A DNA stretch of 64,000 nucleotides, from assembly GCA_030063045.1 (NCBI GenBank), contig JAQSEB010000093.1, positions 558,001 through 622,000 on the forward strand, read 5' to 3'. This document shows positions 25,301 through 36,872 of the stretch, piece by piece. The notes under the pieces are model-generated. The model saw nothing but the letters and a program-made list of their open reading frames with translations. It was not told the origin of the DNA and ran no database searches. A program made the position numbers and the translations under genes. The stretch is from Pratylenchus scribneri (lineage: Eukaryota > Nematoda > Chromadorea > Rhabditida > Pratylenchidae). Numbering within the stretch: position 1 is the stretch's first letter; the number at the start of each line of letters is the position of its first letter.

Positions 25301-26521
25301 TTCTTTACGGTTTAAGTTTTTTATTGAACGTCAAAGTCAAGGAAAGAATTTGAACATTGTTCGAGTGCAACAAATTGTTAATTCAATGAAAACAAATGGA
25401 ATTGGTTTACTCAATCCATTGGTCCGTTTTTGTTTTATATTTTAATTAATAACGCATTTTCAGATCAATTTCTCTTATAAATATTTGCGTTCTCAATTCC
25501 AATGTCTTTCGCATTATCTTTTTAATGAGAAAACCACTTTAATAAAAGAAATTCAATTTTATCGTGATTCCATAAATCAATCAAGCCAATCATATTCAAT
25601 GGATCAGGCAAAGAAATTGGCAAATTATTTTCAGCGGGGTGGAAAATCGACAGATTTTTTGGAAAAATTTCGGGTAAATTTTTGAAATTAATTCAAATTA
25701 AATTAATTTTTTAGCTTTTAATTGTTCGAATTGGAAATACACTCGGATTGGTTCGAATGTTTCGGGCTGGAATTGTGGAAAATTGCTCACCAAATATTTT
25801 GCTTGATTATCGCCAAAAAGAACCATTGATTGATTTATTAAGTAAAAGCAATAATCCGATAGTGATTGAATGTGCCAAACTTTGTGACCGAATTTCTCAA
25901 AATATTTGGTCATATTTAAGGGAATCAGATGATTGCATTGAGGTTTAAAAAATTCGAATAATTTATATTTACAATTATTTTTTAGTTAATCACTTCTGTA
26001 TTCATTAAAGAATTCAGAAACAATGAAAAATATGGCCATTTGCGCAATTTCTTCATAATTGTTCCAATCCTAACTTTGGTCCATGTTGAACACATTCTCA
26101 AAAATCGATCCAAATTGGAAAGCAAAAGAGTGGAGGATGAAAATATTGTCATCGTCGATGATGGATTTTGTATGGGTAAGTAAAAAAACACAAATTTATT
26201 TTACTTTTAAACATTTTAGGAATTGCCTATATTTTGACTTTACTGAATCAACAATTTTTCTTTAACTCATTAAATTGGTTTGAATCCGTCTTCAATACAT
26301 ATCGCAATGAATTGGAAGAATATTTGAGAGAACAAAAAGTAGCACAAAAAAGCAAAGATGAATCATTGCTACGAATTTTAGCAGTCAAAAACAACCAAAC
26401 TAAGGAAAGAACAACTGAATTTCGAAAATTGATGTGCTCATTGAATTCAGCTTTGACATTTTTCCAAGCCAATGAATTATGTGAAGAAGACCTCGATGAA
26501 ATATATTTTGAAGATTTTTAA
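22365..26521 (+). CDS. WASHC4: WASH complex subunit 4 (SWIP / KIAA1033)
   Basis: About twenty exons with tiny introns encode a helical protein of over 1,000 residues. Recognition rests on conserved blocks in order: LDELIASHPFLSDHWKMFIR (N-terminal third), YLESTFYNLSVIALHDAETY, NIRYGLFLTDPELPCRSVDQ, GLDAITIMKNLDKFV, MKTNGIGLLNPL, HLRNFFIIVPILTLVHVEHI, DDGFCMGIAYILTLLNQ and a C-terminal SLNSALTFFQANE. SWIP is a scaffold of the pentameric WASH complex that activates Arp2/3 on endosomes. The protein ends soon after the conserved C-terminal helix, without the acidic tail of vertebrate versions. The start at 22365 is the first ATG and lies only 151 bases after the TSR1 stop. Several exon edges are tentative. 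Confidence 0.88.
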
Positions 26522-26677
26522 TTTAACTTTATTTATTTAAAAATTGTGATAAATAAATTAACGATTTCAAAGTATGGAGCATTTTATATCGAATGCATCA
26601 AGAGATTATAAGGAAAAAAATTGCTAAATGATCCATCAAGCATCATAACTTGGCCGTCTTTAATTTCCTTCATTCTT

Positions 26678-27693
26678 TTATTGGGTCTCTGCGGTCTTCA
26701 TCGTCTCCTTTTCAACTTCATCTGCGGTCTTGGTGTCCTCCTTTCCAACTTCCTCTGCTGTCTTGGTGTCCTCCTTTCCAACTTCCTCTGCGGTCTTGGT
26801 GTCCTCCTTTCCAACTTCATCGGTTTCTTTTTCTTCCTTTTTATCATCGTCGATCAGGCCAAATATCTGGGGAAATTGTCTCTTGTAAATTTCTTCGTCG
26901 ACTTCTTGGAAGAAGCAAAAGATGATTTTGTCCATTGCAGCATCATTCTCGCTTTGGCCTAACCATTCTTTCTAAAAATTTTATTTAGAAAAGTAGAAAG
27001 TATAACAATTTTACGGTTGTTTGGAGTGCAATTTCGCATGCATCTTCTTTAGGAAATCGATAAATCCCAGTTGAAATGCACGGAAATGCCTGAAAAAGCA
27101 TTTAATTAAAGCATTTTAAATATTTGCTAACTATGCTTCTCATTTCGTATTCTTTTGCAATATTCAAGGAGTTTAAGTAGCATTTGTGTAGGAGTTGTCT
27201 GTCTTCTTCCGTAACGCCTCTTCCAATTTGTGGGCCGACTGTGTGGATTATTGCTAAAAATTGCAATTTATTAGTGATTTAATATTATTCTTTAAAAATT
27301 AGTATAATTTATATTTTAATGATCCGAAAATTTGAAACATTGATTGATTTTAAATCAAACATTTTATGATCCCAATAAATGCTTTGAGATTTGATTTATC
27401 AAAATTAAGTAGTAGTTACCTTTGGCTGTTTCAATGTCATAAGCTTTTGTAATTTTGGCTTCTCCAACCTCGCATCCGCCTAATTCACGACATTCTTCTA
27501 ATAAATCTGGTCCTGCAGCAGAATGGATTGCCCCATCCACACCTCCGCCTTCAATATTAAAAATATTAATCGACAATTATAAATAAAATTAACCTCCAAG
27601 TAATGAAGAATTTGCGGCATTAACAATCGCATCGACAACAAGTTTGGTGATATCACCCTTTATCAGAGTTATTTTTTTGTAGATTAATGACAT
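26678..27693 (-). CDS. macrodomain (ADP-ribose hydrolase-like) protein with repeat tail
   Basis: The first exon (27693 downward) encodes [20 protein letters not shown], followed across an intron by [20 protein letters not shown]. These are the ADP-ribose-binding loop and catalytic Asn/Gly region of MacroD-type macrodomains. Later exons carry AIIHTVGP and [20 protein letters not shown], the second binding loop. MacroD1/D2-class enzymes remove mono-ADP-ribose from acidic residues or deacetylate O-acetyl-ADP-ribose. After the domain comes an acidic tail with three to four copies of an 11-residue unit, [11 protein letters not shown], ending TMKTAETQ. It is the last gene of the reverse cluster, 285 bases after the upstream gene's stop, and converges on WASHC4 with 156 bases between stops. 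Confidence 0.88.
26690..26830 (-). repeat. 33-base tandem repeat coding for [11 protein letters not shown]
   Basis: Three to four near-identical 33-base units in frame within the last exon of the macrodomain gene. Because the unit is a multiple of three it expands or contracts without frameshift. It also yields spurious open frames on the opposite strand. Confidence 0.8.
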
Positions 27694-27978
27694 TTTTTCT
27701 TTGTAGAATTATCAATTAATTATCAAATCTTAAATTTCAAGTTTTTTTTATTTTGTGAAAAAATGCGCAATGGCAAGTATGTTTAAATAAATAGTTATGC
27801 TTTAACAAAACTTTTTAGAACATTTAGTAATCGAAATTAATCGGAAAAAGTTTTATCAAATCGAAATCAATAAAATAAATTGTCAATAAATTATATTTCA
27901 AGTGAATGAAATCAATCTTCTTGTTTCAAATTATTTAATAATAAAACTTCAAATTGAAATTCCGCCTTGTTCAGCTCA

Positions 27979-30065
27979 TTAGCATCCTCTTAATCGCAAT
28001 ACCATATGCACAACTGATCCTCTTTGAATATTGTAATCCGACATTGTACGACCATCTTCCAATTGCTTTCCTAAAATTGAAATTTTGTGAATTTTTATTT
28101 TAGTTTTATGAAATAAAAAATACCACTAAAAATAAGTCTCTGTTGATCCGGAGGGGTCCCTTCAATGTCTTGATATTTTGCTTTGATATTTCCTATTGTG
28201 TCCGAGGCTGACCAATCTTTTAATTCAATAATATCGCCATTCAGTGTTTTCACAAAAATGCTACGATTCTTCGCCATTTTGCCTTGAATGTCTTCATCCA
28301 CCACTTCCCATAAAGTGATCTTATTGAATTTATCCTTCGCCTGATTCGCCAATTTGTAGAGTGTATAAAACACTGATTTGTAATCTTCATAAGTTTCACC
28401 AAAAAGTTCCTCCTCGAGAAAGATCTGAAAAAATTAAATTATATAATTTCAATATGACAATATCCCATAATTTTTCTGGCAATCGTAAAGAATCTGCACA
28501 GAACAATGTATGATATACCATTCGACTCCTCTCGACGAGTTGAGTACGAATCTGCAAAAATTTGTTGCAGGAGGCACTTAGAAAAAAAGTTAGAGTATGA
28601 TGAAATAGCAAATATTGCTAAAGTGAAGGGTCCCCCCCTTTGGGTCGAAAATTTTTCAAAAATTTTTTTGATTAATTTACTCCCTAACCCCTACATATCA
28701 CTAGCCCTAGCCCCTAGGACCCATGCCGACCCTACCATAACCCTAACCCAAGCCCATAGACCCCTAATTCTAGCCCTATCAGTGAAAATATAGATGGTCA
28801 TAACTTTTTTATTTTTGGGTTTTATGAGAATCTGATAGCAGATTCGTGCTCTGCTCATCGAGACGCGTCGATTGAACTATAATTTGCCCTAGAAAAATTT
28901 CAACATTTTTTCGAGTTTCGACCCATAAGGAGGGGGGACCCTTCACTTTTCCAAATTTCATCATACTCTAACTTTTTTTCTAGGCGCCTACCGCTGAAAA
29001 TTTTTGTAGAATCGAACTCAGCTCGAAGAGAGGAATCGAATGGTATATCATACATTGTTCTGTGCAGATTCTTTACGATTGCCATTTTTCTTGCAATAAT
29101 TGGAGCCTTCAATTTTTACTTTTTTTGATTTTTTAATAAAATTGAATTTTTTAATTCATTTTTAAATTAATACACATTCAAATGCCTAATACCTTTTTAG
29201 GGAGTTCACTGATTTTGATTACTCAATATCGATTATATTCTAATTGATTCTTAAATTTGTAAATAAAATAATTTTTCTAACCCTCCTTAAATTTCCACTT
29301 TAAGCTTAAAAATAACTTACGCATCCCTCAGCCAGTTTGGCCTCTTCTTTTGCAAATTTGTAGAAATATTCGTAGCACTTCTTCTTGTCCATTAGATCGG
29401 GAAGGATTTTATTCGCACCAAGGATTCTAGCAAGACGAACCAACATGATTCCATCAGCCAAATATTCCATAAATATTTGTGGAGTGGCAAGCATTGGTCG
29501 GTTCGGACATTTGAGTTGTAGGCGAAATATATGCAAAATTTCTTCCATCCAATGCAATAATTTGTAGTTCATCTAAATTCGAATAAATTTAGATTTTAAA
29601 TGAAAGTAATTTCATGCCTCGTTCATTTTTTGGAAACTCCAACCTTCCACCATCGCATAAACTGCTTCCCGGTCCTTGCATGGCGATATTTTACGCTGTC
29701 TACTGCCCAATGAAGTCATCGCCTGCAGAATTTTTAAAATATTTTCATAAAATCTTTGCTTATTAATTAGGCCAAAAAAGCTATTGGAAATCGGTTATTT
29801 TATTAATCAATTTTTTTGTAAAAATTATTTAAATTTTTACCTTCTCCTTTAATCCCTTCACAGTTTCCTCCAACTTCTCATTTTTGGTTTCCATTTCCTT
29901 CATTTTTATTTTGAGCTCGCAACATTCTTCTGTTTTTGCCATCAATTTTGACATCAATTCAGTCGTTTCCTCGTTCAATTTCATTATTTTATTATTCATT
30001 TCCGCCTTTTCTTCTTCAATTGGTTTTGCTGATTGATCCATTTCATTCAGCTTCCTTTTTGCCAT
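27979..30065 (-). CDS. coiled-coil / CH-like / ubiquitin-like fusion protein
   Basis: Five exons (30065-29841, 29722-29618, 29572-29321, 28424-28124, 28070-27979) join in frame into 324 residues. Residues 1-75 are a Lys/Glu coiled coil. Residues ~110-225 look like a calponin-homology domain ([34 protein letters not shown]), with moderate certainty. Residues ~247-324 are a ubiquitin-like domain with most ubiquitin landmarks: [45 protein letters not shown]. The last residue is Cys, not the second Gly, so it ends RGC. Ubiquitin K6, K27, K29 and K48 are kept; K11, K33 and K63 are replaced. Intron 2 has no GT donor and appears to use GC-AG. Intron 3 (about 900 bases) holds a foldback element. Function is unknown; a cytoskeletal or polyubiquitin-derived adaptor is a guess. 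Confidence 0.72.
28425..29320 (-). other. long intron with foldback element
   Basis: Intron 3 of the CH/ubiquitin-like gene is about 20 times longer than its neighbours. Two thirds of it is the foldback element at 28478-29083. The remainder is AT-rich. The donor GTAAGTT at 29320 and the acceptor TTTTTTCAG at 28425 are strong. Confidence 0.75.
28470..29091. mobile_element. foldback (long-TIR) element, copy 1, with 8-bp target duplication
   Basis: Element 28478-29083 is flanked by the direct repeat ATTTTTCT on both sides (28470-28477 and 29084-29091). Its ends, GGCAATCGTAAAGAATC... and the exact reverse complement, match perfectly for about 48 bases. With mismatches the arms pair for about 190 bases, up to the GGGTCC...GGGTCGAAA boxes. 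The centre (about 28680-28790) holds degenerate CCCTAA/CCCTAG telomere-like repeats. There is no transposase, so it is non-autonomous. The inner part is shared with the larger element at 49331-50130. An 8-bp duplication suggests hAT- or P-like mobilisation; this is inference. Confidence 0.8.
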
Positions 30066-30214
30066 CACTTGATTTGATAATAATTAATCCTTGAATATTT
30101 AGTGATTAGTGTATGTATTATCAGAAATTTTTAAAATATTTCAAAAATCATTAAAATTTCAATAAATTTTTTGATCATTTAACGTATTTTATTTAATATA
30201 GAGATTTGAAAAAT

Positions 30215-31947
30215 TCAATTCGTCGTTTCTTCATCAACAAAATTCTTAACAACATATTGATACATCTCTGAATTTATTTGTGTAATTCTTGCCAATTCTC
30301 GTTCAACTTCTGCCAATCTCTCTTTTAATGAATTTGTTTCTTCTGTCTGAATATCCGCCATTGTTGAAATTGGCTCATCTTCCGTACGGCGCCTTTTATA
30401 TTTTGATGTCTAAAATACAAAATTTATTTAAAATATTTTTTGAAAAATACCCCTTCATTTTCCATCAATCCATCATTTCGTGCATGTAAAATTTGGCCAT
30501 TATTAATTTTTCCAAGCAAAGAATTGCAGAATGTTTGCAGATCGACGTCATTTTTTCGTGTTTTCTCCGTGTGCTTGCTTACTTTTAGCCTTCTTTGCAT
30601 AGGCATATGATTTTGTAAATTGGAGACCAATGGAACATGCACTTGTTGGCCATCTTCACTTTGTTTTGGTGCACAATTTTGGATGAAATCCAACAAAGCA
30701 ATTGGACCTATTTTTAATGGATAAATTAATTTTAAATTAAAAAATATTTTTACCTGCCATTTTCCCACTTCGCAAACATTGACCATTTGCTATGTCCCAA
30801 ATTGAATAAAGGCCGTCTCGATCAGCAGAAGCCAGACGAGTTCCATCCCCATTTACACACAGTTTTGTGACGGCGCATTCGTGATTTTCGAATTTAGTTT
30901 TGAAGTATGCGCCATTCTCTTTTGGATTTCCATTCTCTTCTATTCTATGATAACTGCTTTTGAACTGAATATTAATATTTAAATTGATTAAAAATTTTAT
31001 TTTAAATAACCTCAGTTTGAATGTCGATTATTCGAATTCCCCCGGTAATTGATCCAATGAATATTTTCGTCTCGGCTGGGTCCATACAACATGATGTAAG
31101 CGGTTGATTTGTGCCCAATTTGAGAAGTATTTGTTGGGTTGTTAGGGAAAAGAGAACAGCCAAATGGTCATCCGAAACAGACAGAATCCTTGGCTGAGTC
31201 CCATTTGATAGGAAAAGGTCATTGACCGGAAGAGAGTGAAAATTATGACCGCCAATTGGTTTGATTTGTTGAGCAAATTCTTGGGTGCTAATCAGACTGA
31301 AAAAAGTGATTTAATTTTTGGAAGTAAAACCCTAATAATACTTTGCACTCAAAAATATTTTTACAGCTCCATCTTTTGAGGCCGTTGCCAAATAATTTCC
31401 ACATGCGGAAATTTTCAGCACAGTTATAGAGCGGACATGTTCTTCGACAATTGAAAGCATTTGTCCATTCAAAATCTTTAAATAATTAAATTGAATAAAT
31501 AAATTAAATTTTAATGAACCTCCCAAGTGAATAATTTATTTTCTGATGTAATGAACATAAAATCACCAGTTGGATGTGAAACAAGCAAATTTGGATTTAG
31601 ATTGAGAATTGATTTGGTGCAAAATGCATTATTTCCTTTTTGTTCTTTCATTGGAATGCTAACAATAATTGGTTTATCGGCCAAAGCAACGCATAAATGA
31701 GTTTTATCTTCGCCAAATTTTTAATATTTAAGAATGTATTTAGTCTAATTTTTATTATACCCAAAAAAACTGCATGTTGGATTTTATTTGATTGCAATTC
31801 ATTTCCGCGAAAGGACCATTTGCTGCTTCCAGAATCAGGATCAATTAGCAGGATTGAAAATGGCTCAGAACTTTGTGAAACAATAAAAAGACACTAAAAA
31901 TAACTAGTTAAATTTTAATTTACTTTTTTTACCTCTGATGAAGCCAT
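30215..31947 (-). CDS. pro-1: WDR18/IPI3 homologue, ribosome biogenesis WD-repeat protein
   Basis: Several short exons on the reverse strand encode a WD40 propeller: LATASKDGAVKIF, TKIFIGSITGGIRIIDIQ, ECAVTKLCVNGDGTRLASAD and RDGLYSIWDIANGQCLR. A C-terminal helix (LKERLAEVERELARITQINS, then MYQYVVKNFVDEE) matches the C-terminal coiled coil of WDR18. In yeast and human, Ipi3/WDR18 works with PELP1/Rix1 and TEX10/Ipi1 in 60S maturation; the C. elegans homologue PRO-1 also affects germline development. The start MASSE at 31947 follows tandem TTTCAG sites about 35 bases upstream, which fits trans-splicing. An upstream first exon is possible. The gene lies 213 bases after the SPT5 stop. Confidence 0.82.
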
Positions 31948-32160
31948 AATTTGATGATTGGAATTGATATCGATTGCTACTGAAAACTGAAATAATATAT
32001 ATTTTTTGAAAACAAAAATAGAAAAGACATAGGACTTTATAAAATTATGCAAATTTTATCAAATATCCTTTTTATCAGAATAAAAATAAATAGAATGGAA
32101 ATAAAAAATGGAAAAAAAAATATTTAAGGAAATTCTGAATATTTTATCATCTTTCCGAAA

Positions 32161-35100
32161 TCAGCAGACTTTGCAGAGAATAAGCAAGGGGAAAAGCCGA
32201 ACTCCGCTGGTGCTTTGCATCACTCCCCCTTCGGCATCACTCGCTGAAAGCATTGTTCCGGTAGTCCCTTTGTGAGTGCCATAAATCACTTTGGCCTGGT
32301 CGCCTTCGGCTGGTTTGATTGGCAGCAAATATTCAAATTTGATTATGTGATCCTCATCCAAATCGTCGAAGAACACTGTGCATTCATTATCCTTAAATTA
32401 TTTTAATTTATGGTGATTTTTTTGTGCTACTATTACCTCTTTGTTCACTGTACGAATGGTGCCTTCCAGACCGAAAAGTTTGTCATTAGAATAATCATTG
32501 CGCACAACAACGATTAAATCAACACTGCACCAAACGCCATTCTTCAATTCTTCTTCAGCTGAATTAAAAGAAAAATAATTAAGTTTATTAATTAATATTC
32601 ATACGAATGGATTGAGGGCCTGCTGGAGAAGCGCCCATTGGAGTACCAGCCGGATGAGGAGATGCTAAAAAATAATTTAAAATTAAATTATTTTGATGAA
32701 AAAATTGACCTGCATTTGCATAGTCCGCATAAAGATCTGCACGTGGTGTAGCCGCTGAGCCTATAAATAAAATTGAATTAATTTAATGCAAAAAATTGAA
32801 TTTTTACTCATTGCTGGTGTAACACCACCATATCGACTGCCAGCCGGTGTTGCTGCCCCACCGAAACCCATCGAATCGAATTCATCATCGAAATGTGCAG
32901 TTGAATGTGCCGGTGTGTTGGCAACGGTTGGGTCCCAGGAAGCGGATGGTTGATGAGAAGGTGTACGGCTTCCATCATATGCGGGTGTCATTGAACCGTA
33001 GTGCGGAGTGCGAGCGCCAACTTAATAACAAATATAATTATATTTAATAAATTTAATAAAATTACATCCATCATGCATTGGAGTTGCAGATCCACCATAC
33101 ATGGGAGTCTGGGCACCGCCATACATTGGCGTTCGTCCAAAGGCACCACTGACAACACCAGGAGTTGCAGAGCCGGTTTCCAAAAGACCAGATGGGAGTT
33201 CGCCGCCCACTTCCATTACTTTGTCGATATCGAAATTGACGGTCTAAAAAATAATATTAGATTTAGCCAAAAATGAAGTAATAAATTTCACTAAAACCAT
33301 CTTTCATTTAATTTAATTTTTCTAACCTTGGGCATTGTGTGCAATTCGACTTTGACTGTGGAATCCGTTGCATCTTTCACAATTCCAATATAGCCTTTCA
33401 TTGGACCTGCTCTGATCCGGACCGTTTTTCCAATCATTCCCATATTCCGGCGAACTTGACGACCAACGGGCATATTTCCGATTGTAACACTTCCTGAGAC
33501 ACTGTTCGCTGGAAAATTAAATGATCAAAAAAAAAGAAATTTAAATTGTTTATAAGAACCAATATTATATCTAATTTTATATTTTAGTTCATCATAAAAT
33601 TCATTTGGGTTGAGTAATTCTCATTTAAAATAAATGGAAAATTTTCTTACTTTTATGTCCACGATCTCCTCGCACCGACTGACCCCCGGTAATACTTGAA
33701 TGTGCTGGAGTGAATCCACCGCCGCCAAATCCTCCTGCAACACTACCACCACCTCCTCCTGCTCCGAATGGTCTTGGACTTTCCAATGGATGTGGACTCT
33801 TCATCAATTCCGATTGATCAATCACCGGTGTTGCCACGACGTCGGTCACTTTCAAACCGCCAACCAGCAATAATTGCTTTCCTTTGCATACAAAAATTCC
33901 GCTGTTGGAAGCATGTTTTCGGGAAAAGACGAACACCCAATTGCGGTAAATATGTTTGATTTCGCCTTGCTTATCTTCGTCCGATTCTTTGCGTGACTGA
34001 AAATGACAAAATATATTTTATTAAAGCATTAAATTTACCGCATTCGGTCCTTCCACCACTTTGACCATGTCCCCAACTTGAATTGTGTTTTTCTGCGAAT
34101 CCAAAGCTTTCATAAATTTTGAGTCACGTTTGCTTTCGATTGTTTGTGGATTAATTCGCACTAATCGTCCATGCATATTCAATACTTCCACATGTTCTCT
34201 TTCCAAGCGAACAATCACACCGACCTTAAGTTGAGATATGGCATTAGCCTATCAGATTATTTTCATACGGTTTCCTTGTCCAACATCACCAAATCCTGGT
34301 ATTGATATTGACCCATTCGTTCGACGCCAGTGGCCACTTCCGTACAAAGTTGGACATCCGTGGGCAAAACTTTCATCTGAATTTATTATAAATAAGCAGG
34401 TTTGTAAATGTTAATGAATTAATTCTTTTATTCCCAACCTAATTTCATATTTCAATATAATAAATAATAAAATTTAACTTACTTCTCCCATAGTCAAGTC
34501 AGAAAGAAGTATGACCACTTTGTCCTCGACACGAACAATTAAACCTGTATCACCCTCATATCGGCCTCCAATCACTCGAACATGATCTCCAGCTTTGAAA
34601 TATTTCCTCAATTCGTAGGCATTCAATGTTAGAGGTTCCTAAAAATTTATTTAATCAATTTATAAATCTTTAAAAAATACATTTAAATCCTCATGTTCCG
34701 GCATAATGACCACTCGATCCGCATCGATGCTTTGGATTTTGCCGCGTAAATTGGCCAATTCACCATCAGTCACTTCCACATTATCGCCGGGAGCAAAATT
34801 ATGCCGTTTATCTCGCAAATGTGTATTTTCCACTTTAAATAGTGTTATTTTAATTTAAAAAATAAAACAATATCCCTTACATTCTTTCTTCAGATCTTCG
34901 GAAGTATCCTGGAAACGTTCAAGTTCGGTCAAAGAAGGGCGAACTCCATCCACAACCTGTAAAAAATATTTTTGAATTAAATTATATTTGTTATAAAATT
35001 TACAACTGCATTCATCGGAAATGCTTTGTAGAGGAAACCACGGCGATAATGTCCACCCTCAAAAATGTAAAAATCGCCATCAGTTGTCACATCTCCACCA

Positions 35101-36705
35101 ATTGATCTAAATTGTAAAGTAATTAATTGGTAAATAATATTATGCTTATTTGTTTACTTAATTCGGTCCAAATCGAAAGGTGCCGATAATGGACGACGTT
35201 TGTTGCGCAATGGACGATTCTCCTCCTGATTTTTGAGTGCGCCACGCAATTTGGTGTAATCAATACGGGGAACTAGTTTCAAATGCACTCTGTTCTGTGC
35301 AACATCGACCCAGTCGACTTGGGCCAAATCATCTTTGTATAGACTGCGTGCCAATCGAACATAGGAACCGGGCTTAAGTGTTGGCGTGTCTTTGACCACT
35401 TTCAATGTGTCGGCCATTTCTTTGATTGGAACCATCTGAATAAATTAAATATTTGTTATTAAATAAAATTTAATTAACCGTTATGGTGTATTGGTTGATG
35501 GCGGACACTCCTTCAATTGCTTTCGCTACATGCGCCTTTTTGAAAGCTTCAATGTAGAGCATGCCTTTCAGTCCTTCTTTCATTACAACCGATTTGATTT
35601 GAAGTGGTTCTTCCGTGTTTTGATAGGCCAAATATTTGCGCATAAGTTGAAGGCAAGTGGTCTTCTCTTCGCCCAATCTGACTTTGACAATCCACAAATT
35701 AGGGTCTTTGGTGCTTGGCAATAGTCCATTTTGAGTGATATCATCATAGGCATCCTCGTCCAACTCGCCTTGATGGGTGGTGGCCTGTTGCGCATGTTTC
35801 TCTTGAAAATAGCGCTCCATTTCCTCTTCAGTCATTTCACTAAATAAATTTGATTAAAATTTCTTAGACTTTTCTTTTTAAATCAGTCATTAATTACCAT
35901 TTCATCATCTTACCTATTACCTAATTTAATCTATATGAAATAAAATTTTAAAACCTACGCATATTTGTTGCGTCGTTTTTCTTTCAGTTTCTCCTGCTCT
36001 CGTAGGAATCGTTCAGCCTCGGCCCGTTCGCTTGGATCAACACCGAATAATTCATCTCCATCGCCGGGATCATAATCATCTTCCTCCTCGTCATCATCAT
36101 CGACTTCAACGTCATCTTGGATAAAATCACGTGCGGTTGGTCGTCGCTATAAATGACCAAAAATTTGAATAAAATTATAAATAAAACGAACTCTGGTCCG
36201 GCGTTTCTTCTTTTTATTCTTCCAACCACTGCGATGCTCATCAGCTTCCTCCTCTTCGTCATTTTCGTTGAGCGCATCCTCTTCGCCTTCATCATCGTCG
36301 GAGTCAATAATCTTAATATGTTGTAAAATTTTTATTTATCAATATAGGATTGAAGAGGACATATATTATTTTACTAAAAAAGTATAAATGTGTTGGTAGA
36401 ACTCCTAATCCTCTATTGCTTTTTCCAAATATTAGTGTAAACTAATAATTATGTCTAATTCAAGATTGATTTTTGATATTATGTGGTTTTTTTTGAGAAT
36501 GAAAATTGTTTTATCATACCTTGCGTTTTCTTGAACTCTCCTTAGCATCATCCGCATTTTCCTCTTCATTTATCTCGCCACCAGGATTCGTTCCATTTTC
36601 GCCTTCTTCTCTTTCTTCATCCGATTCCAGTTGGTTATTTATCTCACCTTCTTCTTCATTTAAATTTTCATCAGAATGCACACTATCATCGGATGACATG
36701 GACAT
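32161..36705 (-). CDS. spt-5: transcription elongation factor SPT5 (DSIF large subunit)
   Basis: Many exons encode a protein over 1,000 residues. Order of parts: a strongly acidic N-terminus starting [20 protein letters not shown]; basic [10 protein letters not shown]; an NGN domain ([40 protein letters not shown]); several KOW domains ([80 protein letters not shown]); then a repeat region of the CTR type ([20 protein letters not shown]). A last KOW-like domain ([20 protein letters not shown]) follows and the protein ends in LCKVC. SPT5 with SPT4 clamps Pol II and is phosphorylated by P-TEFb on the CTR. Intron 1 is about 200 bases, longer than the rest. The gene starts 167 bases after the NAF1 stop; I see no obvious AG acceptor just before the ATG. 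Confidence 0.95.
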
Positions 36706-36872
36706 TTTTGTTTGTTAAATTTAAAATCAAAAAATTAAATCAGTTTAAAGAGCAATAGATAAAATAAACATTGATTATTCAAATCAATAATAATTGGAAA
36801 AATTGAATTAAAGAAAAAAAAAACAAATTTATTCAAAGAAAACTAAATTCAACTTCAAACAAATATATTTTA

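Noticed and set aside
26621..26962. Forward frames of 91-113 codons over the 26.65-26.95 kb repeats
   Set aside because: They are antisense to the macrodomain gene's repeat tail and arise from the 33-base periodicity.
28680..28790. CCCTAA-like tract considered as a true telomere or interstitial telomere
   Set aside because: The units are irregular, mix CCCTAA, CCCTAG and CCCATG forms, and sit inside the foldback element. The nematode repeat TTAGGC is not present as an array.
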